Shown: one piece after another, positions 58,294-64,000 of the stretch
How the letters are laid out: the number at the start of each line of letters is the position of its first letter
Numbering within the stretch: the stretch's first letter is position 1
DNA from: Nocardioides solisilvae
GTDB lineage: Bacteria; Actinomycetota; Actinomycetes; Propionibacteriales; Nocardioidaceae
Reading direction: 5' to 3'
NCBI RefSeq assembly: GCF_003194625.1
Contig: NZ_QHKX01000003.1
Span: 372,001-436,000, forward strand
Length of the DNA stretch: 64,000 nt
The notes under the pieces: generated by a model
Databases searched by the model: none
What the model was told of the DNA's origin: nothing
Seen by the model: only the letters and a program-made list of their open reading frames with translations
Made by a program: the position numbers and the translations under genes

Positions 58294-58988
58294 GCGCGTC
58301 GGCACGGCGGGCTCCCGTGCACCTGGACGCGCCGACCGCCCGCAGCCCGTGGGTCGGCGTCGCGATCCTCGCTGTCACCAACCTGCTGCCGCTCGTGCTG
58401 GTCCTCCAGGGTTCGCTGGACCTGGCCCTCCTGGTGGTCTGCTACCTGGTGGAGGCGGTGCTCGTCACCCTGCGCCCGGCGCAGGGACCGGGTCGGCGGG
58501 GGCGGACCGAAGAACCCGGCCGCGGCCAGCTGTTCGTGGGCCAGCTCGTCTTCGCGCTGGTCCTGGTCATCTTCGGGGCCACGGCGATCGGAGCCGTCCG
58601 GTGGGACGCGAGCGCGTTGCTGGTCCTCGGCGTCACCGTGCTGCTCTTCCTCGTCGGGGTGCGAGCCGCCCGACGGACCGGAGATCTCGACGGCAAGCGC
58701 TGGCTCCTCACCTGGGCGTGGCAGCTAGCGGTGGTCTTCGTGGGCTCCCTGGTCGCCGTCCCCTACATGCAGGACCTGGTCCTGCTGCGCGCCGTCGGCT
58801 GGGAGCCGTCGTCGCTCGGCGACTACCTCCTCGACGGCGCCGGCCTGCGGGTCAACACCTGGGTGCTGGGCAACAGCCTCGAGCCCGAGGTGCTCGGCAC
58901 CGCGATCTTCGTCCTCTTCAAGACCTTCAACGAGGTCGCGATGGCGGCTCGCCGAGCGGCGCTGCAGGGCGCTCGTCGCGCTCGCTGA
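58290..58988 (+). CDS. multi-pass membrane protein, divergent DUF6498-like
   Basis: A 232-residue protein with about five to six membrane helices. Near the N-terminus NLLPL (31-35) is followed after a fixed distance by YLVE (52-55), and near the C-terminus AIFVLFKTFNE closes the last helix. The same elements at the same spacing occur in the protein at 60205-60858 (N5-LLPL, Y26-[14 protein letters not shown]), so the two are distant homologues, of the kind grouped as DUF6498. Function is unknown. It is coupled to the 57940 gene, and the last 62 bp overlap the convergent MFS gene. Confidence 0.7.
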   Translation: MSASARRAPVHLDAPTARSPWVGVAILAVTNLLPLVLVLQGSLDLALLVVCYLVEAVLVTLRPAQGPGRRGRTEEPGRGQLFVGQLVFALVLVIFGATAIGAVRWDASALLVLGVTVLLFLVGVRAARRTGDLDGKRWLLTWAWQLAVVFVGSLVAVPYMQDLVLLRAVGWEPSSLGDYLLDGAGLRVNTWVLGNSLEPEVLGTAIFVLFKTFNEVAMAARRAALQGARRAR

Positions 58989-60177
58989 GGTGCAGGCGCG
59001 CCGACAGCACCAGGACCGAGAGGCCGAGCACGGAGAGGCCGAAGCCGACCAGGCCCGGCGCGCGGTAGCCCCAGCCGGCCGCCACGACGAGACCGCCCAG
59101 CCAGGCGCCGAGCGCGTTGGCGATGTTGAGCGCGACGTGGTTCATCGTGGCGCCGATGGTCTGGGCGTCTCCGGCGACCTCCATGAGGCGCAGCTGCAGG
59201 TTCACCACGAGGATCGACCCCGTGGCCGTGATCCCGAAGACGACCGGCAGCGTCCACCACCCGGTGGGGGCGAGGAGGGAGAAGGCGAGCAGCAGCAGCC
59301 CCTGGCCGCCGCCGCCGATGAAGAGGGACCGGAAGACCGACCAGGCGGCGAGCTCCCCGGCCAGCCAGGTGCCGACGACCATGCCGAGGCCGAAGGCCAG
59401 GAGGAAGACCGGCGCCGCGGACTCCGGCAGCCCACCGACCTCGGTGAGGGTGGGCACGATGTAGGTGTAGACCGCGAACATGCCGCCGAAGCCCACGGCA
59501 CCCGTCAGTACCGTCAGCAGGACCTGGGGCTTTGCCAGCGCACCGAGCTCGCGGCGCCAGTGGGCGTCGCTGTCGCCGGGCAGCGACGGCACGAAGGCGA
59601 GCACCAGGGCCAGCGTGACCAGGCCCAGGGCCCCCACCAGCCAGTACGCCGCGCGGTAGCCGAGCTCCTGGCCCAGCCAGGTCGCGGCCGGCACGCCGAG
59701 CACGTTGGCCACCGACAGCCCCAGCATCACCATGGCGACCGCACGGCCCTGGCGCCCCGGGCGAGCCAGCCCCGCGGCGACGAGCGAGGCGACGCCGAAG
59801 AACGCCCCGTGCGGCAGCCCGGAGACGAACCGCGCGACCAGCAGGGCGTCGTACGACGAGACCAGCGCGGTGGCGACGTTGCCCACGGCGAAGAGCGCCA
59901 TCAGGCCCACCAGCAGCGCGCGCCGCGGCCACCCCGAGCCGAGGAAGGCGACCAGCGGGGCGCCGACCACCACGCCCAGGGCGTAGGCGGAGATGGCGTG
60001 GCCCGTCGCCGGGATCGTCGCGCCGACCCCGCGTGCCATCTGCGGGAGCAGCCCCATCGAGACGAACTCGGTCGTGCCGATCGCGAAGCCGCCCATCGCC
60101 AGGGCGCCGACCGCCAGGGCGGTGTGCGGGCGGTGCGGCGCGGCAGCGGGGTCGGGCACGGTCGTCGTCTCGCTCAC
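58927..60177 (-). CDS. MFS transporter, drug/sugar efflux type
   Basis: A 416-residue 12-helix major facilitator. The N-terminal helix GGFAIGTTEFVSMGLLPQMA and the loop GSGWPRRALLVGLMALFAVG with ARFVSGLPHGAFFGVASLVAAG match the DHA1 efflux group (AraJ/YdhP-like). The substrate is unknown. The start is GTG at 60177; there is little ribosome-site signal. Its 3' end overlaps the 58290 gene tail to tail. It lies between two distantly related membrane proteins, which may be coincidence. Confidence 0.88.
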   Translation of the reverse strand: MSETTTVPDPAAAPHRPHTALAVGALAMGGFAIGTTEFVSMGLLPQMARGVGATIPATGHAISAYALGVVVGAPLVAFLGSGWPRRALLVGLMALFAVGNVATALVSSYDALLVARFVSGLPHGAFFGVASLVAAGLARPGRQGRAVAMVMLGLSVANVLGVPAATWLGQELGYRAAYWLVGALGLVTLALVLAFVPSLPGDSDAHWRRELGALAKPQVLLTVLTGAVGFGGMFAVYTYIVPTLTEVGGLPESAAPVFLLAFGLGMVVGTWLAGELAAWSVFRSLFIGGGGQGLLLLAFSLLAPTGWWTLPVVFGITATGSILVVNLQLRLMEVAGDAQTIGATMNHVALNIANALGAWLGGLVVAAGWGYRAPGLVGFGLSVLGLSVLVLSARLHLSERDERPAAPLGEPPSRPR

Positions 60178-60204
60178 GGGAGTGCAGCGTCGGGACGCGC
60201 CACG

Positions 60205-60858
60205 CTATTCCGCCGCCCCGGCCACCGGACCGGGCGACGGCGGCGCCTCGCGGGCACGCCGCCGCTCGCGCAGGTGGAACCAGAGGTCGACGACGGTCTT
60301 GAGCCCGCACAGCAGGGCCACGGGCAGCAGCGGCGCGGCCGCGGAGGGGTCGGGGAAGGCCGACCCGGCCTGGTCCTTCAGCACCAGGCCGAAGCCCCCG
60401 AGGATGGCGACGTGCAGCACCAGCATCCGCGGGTACGGCTGCCACATCGCCCGGCTCGCGGGCACCTCGGAGCGCTCGTCCTCGCCGAACCAGTTGACCG
60501 CGAGCGAGACCAGGTGGCTGACCACGAACGCGAGCCCGGTGAGGAACCAGTAGCGCGCGTGCAGCTCGCCGTCGGCGACGAACGCCATCACGAAGGCGAA
60601 GGCACCGTGGACCAGCGTGAAGATGCCGTAGTGCAGGGCGAAGAAGCCCGCGAGCGCCGCCCGCGGCACGAGGTGCGCCGGCCTGCCGTTGAGCGTGAGG
60701 CTCGAGTCCGTCGGCTCCGGCGCCCGGGAGGTCGCCACCTTGACGACGGTGACCAGCCAGACCGCGACGTTCTCCATCCAGTAGACGACGAAGACGTCGC
60801 CCAGGGAGAGCCAGCCCGCCGCGACCCCGGCCAGCGGCAGCAGGTTGACCACCACCAA
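60205..60858 (-). CDS. DUF6498-like multi-pass membrane protein
   Basis: A 217-residue protein with about six helices: [20 protein letters not shown] then [20 protein letters not shown] at the start, [21 protein letters not shown] with conserved histidines in the middle, and [20 protein letters not shown] at the end. These fit DUF6498, a family of unknown function. The start is uncertain: the open frame before NLLPL offers only TTG 60858, GTG 60855 or GTG 60852, without a ribosome site; a stop lies 24 codons further upstream. It follows icd on the same strand. Confidence 0.75.
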   Translation of the reverse strand: MVVVNLLPLAGVAAGWLSLGDVFVVYWMENVAVWLVTVVKVATSRAPEPTDSSLTLNGRPAHLVPRAALAGFFALHYGIFTLVHGAFAFVMAFVADGELHARYWFLTGLAFVVSHLVSLAVNWFGEDERSEVPASRAMWQPYPRMLVLHVAILGGFGLVLKDQAGSAFPDPSAAAPLLPVALLCGLKTVVDLWFHLRERRRAREAPPSPGPVAGAAE

Positions 60859-60931
60859 GGGCGAAGGAGGACAGCAGCGGCGCCGCCGACCCGGGGTCGA
60901 CGGCGCCGCGGCGGTCCGGGCGGAGGCTCAC

Positions 60932-63145
<2,214 letters not shown>

Positions 63146-63186
63146 GGGGCAGCGACTCCTTGTCGGAAAGGGTCCGGATGGATTGC

Positions 63187-63196
63187 TTGACGTCAA
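63187..63196. promoter_or_regulatory. TTGACGTCAA palindrome in the icd/aquaporin divergent region
   Basis: This perfect 10-bp palindrome gives a TTGACG -35-like hexamer on both strands, 42 bp from the icd start and 61 bp from the aquaporin start. It may serve as a shared promoter element or operator. No convincing -10 was placed at standard spacing. Confidence 0.35.
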
Positions 63197-63218
63197 GATA
63201 CCCGACGGGCGGGGCGCT

Positions 63219-63252
63219 CCTAGCCTCGCACCCGACGGCATGGGAGGCTAGG
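63219..63252 (+). promoter_or_regulatory. leader hairpin covering the aquaporin ribosome-binding site
   Basis: CCTAGCCTC (63219-63227) and GAGGCTAGG (63244-63252) form a perfect 9-bp stem with a 16-base loop. The right arm overlaps the only ribosome site, GGGAGG (63242-63247), nine bases before the ATG. If transcribed, the hairpin would hide the site and could control translation. Confidence 0.5.
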
Positions 63253-63256
63253 GCCC

Positions 63257-64000
63257 ATGACTGGGGGAACCGCAGCAGAGACGACCCGCACGCCCGACGA
63301 GACGGCCGACGCGCCGACCACCGCCCAGAAGATCGCGGCCGAGGTGCTGGGCACCTTCGTGCTCGTGCTCTTCGGCTGCGGCGCAGCCGTGATGAGCGGT
63401 GACTACGTCACCACCGGGCTCTCCTTCGGCCTCGCCGTGCTCGTCATGGTGGCCGCCTTCGGGCGCATCTCGGGGGGCCACTTCAACCCGGCCGTCACCC
63501 TGGGCGCCGCCCTGGGCGGGCGGCTGGCCTGGCGGGACACACCCGTCTACATGGGTGCCCAGCTGCTCGGCGCGATCCTGGCCGGCGCCTGCCTGCTCGG
63601 CCTGATGCTCGGCTTCTCCGACTTCTCCGCGGGCGACAACCTCGGTCAGAACGCCTTCGGCGACCAGACCCTGCGCGACTACGCGTGGTGGGCCGCCCTG
63701 CTGCTCGAGCTGCTCATGACGATGCTCTTCGTCCTCGTCGTGCTCGGCGTCACCGACGCCCGCAACTCCACGCTCGCGGCGCTCGCCCCGATCGCCATCG
63801 GCCTCGCGCTGGCCGGCATCCACTTCGCGTCGATGAGCGCCACCGGCACGTCGGTGAACCCGGCCCGCTCCATCGGCGTGGCCCTCTTCGTCGACACCGA
63901 CGCGATGGCCCAGCTGTGGCTCTTCGTGCTGGCTCCGCTGCTCGGCGCCGCGATCGCCGGCACGACGTACCCCCTCCTCTTCGGCCAGGGCGCGGCCGCC
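63257..64000 (+). CDS. aquaporin (MIP family), 3' end cut by the window edge
   Basis: The first 248 residues of a major intrinsic protein channel with six helices and both pore loops: HFNPAVTLG in loop B and [10 protein letters not shown] in loop E. The segment [22 protein letters not shown] has the His and Arg of an AqpZ-type selectivity filter, so water rather than glycerol is predicted. Residues 1-24 are a polar Thr/Asp-rich cytoplasmic tail. ATG at 63257 follows GGGAGG. The frame is still open at base 64000. Confidence 0.9.
   Translation, partial: MTGGTAAETTRTPDETADAPTTAQKIAAEVLGTFVLVLFGCGAAVMSGDYVTTGLSFGLAVLVMVAAFGRISGGHFNPAVTLGAALGGRLAWRDTPVYMGAQLLGAILAGACLLGLMLGFSDFSAGDNLGQNAFGDQTLRDYAWWAALLLELLMTMLFVLVVLGVTDARNSTLAALAPIAIGLALAGIHFASMSATGTSVNPARSIGVALFVDTDAMAQLWLFVLAPLLGAAIAGTTYPLLFGQGAAA

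Overview
The window is GC-rich (low-to-mid 70s percent by eye), densely coded DNA from an actinobacterium, most like a Nocardioides-type member of the Propionibacteriales. The evidence is gene content: split acyl-CoA carboxylase with an epsilon subunit, mutA-mutB-meaB, Rv3303c-type LpdA, monomeric isocitrate dehydrogenase, an actinobacterial adenosine deaminase, and frequent GTG starts. About 60 protein genes were found. There are no tRNA or rRNA genes, no CRISPR array and no insertion sequence, and no gene-free gap exceeds about 230 bp. The block reads as chromosomal core with a few unusual genes.

Layout. 1-8.7 kb: purK (cut by the left edge), a winged-helix protein, an adenylate cyclase, a PH-domain membrane protein and birA, then divergently the carboxylase beta and epsilon subunits, an unknown membrane protein, maf, gtrA and an acyl-CoA dehydrogenase. 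8.8-15.2 kb: a four-gene operon behind a DtxR/IdeR-like iron box, encoding a ferric-iron ABC importer and a fused adenylation-carrier-membrane acyltransferase protein; this is the most novel item here. 15.2-25 kb: carboxylase alpha subunit, SpoIID-like protein, an orphan biotinyl-carrier protein, a secreted beta-helix protein, arfB, serA, lpdA-like and lpd flavoproteins, and a gamma-glutamylcyclotransferase-like gene.

25-46 kb is a nucleoside-salvage region: purine nucleoside phosphorylase, a uronate-dehydrogenase-like enzyme, phospho-sugar mutase, deoC, an aldehyde dehydrogenase plus a shortened partner lacking the catalytic half, uridine kinase, adenosine deaminase, thymidine phosphorylase, cytidine deaminase and a BMP-type nucleoside ABC importer. 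Import supplies nucleosides, deaminases and phosphorylases release bases and sugar phosphates, the mutase and DeoC carry these into glycolysis, and acetaldehyde from DeoC can be oxidised by the adjacent dehydrogenase.

46-64 kb: an M20 amidohydrolase, methylmalonyl-CoA mutase with its chaperone, succinate dehydrogenase (so propionyl-CoA -> methylmalonyl-CoA -> succinyl-CoA -> fumarate is largely encoded in the window), a 2H-phosphoesterase-like gene, trpS, three small membrane-protein genes around an MFS transporter (two of them distant homologues), isocitrate dehydrogenase and the start of an aquaporin gene.

Two features recur at the DNA level. Many genes have a TAnnnT -10 hexamer 6-8 bases before the start codon, which predicts leaderless mRNAs and helped choose starts. 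Two copies of an ~86-bp palindromic intergenic repeat, with compensating stem changes, lie behind two dehydrogenase genes.
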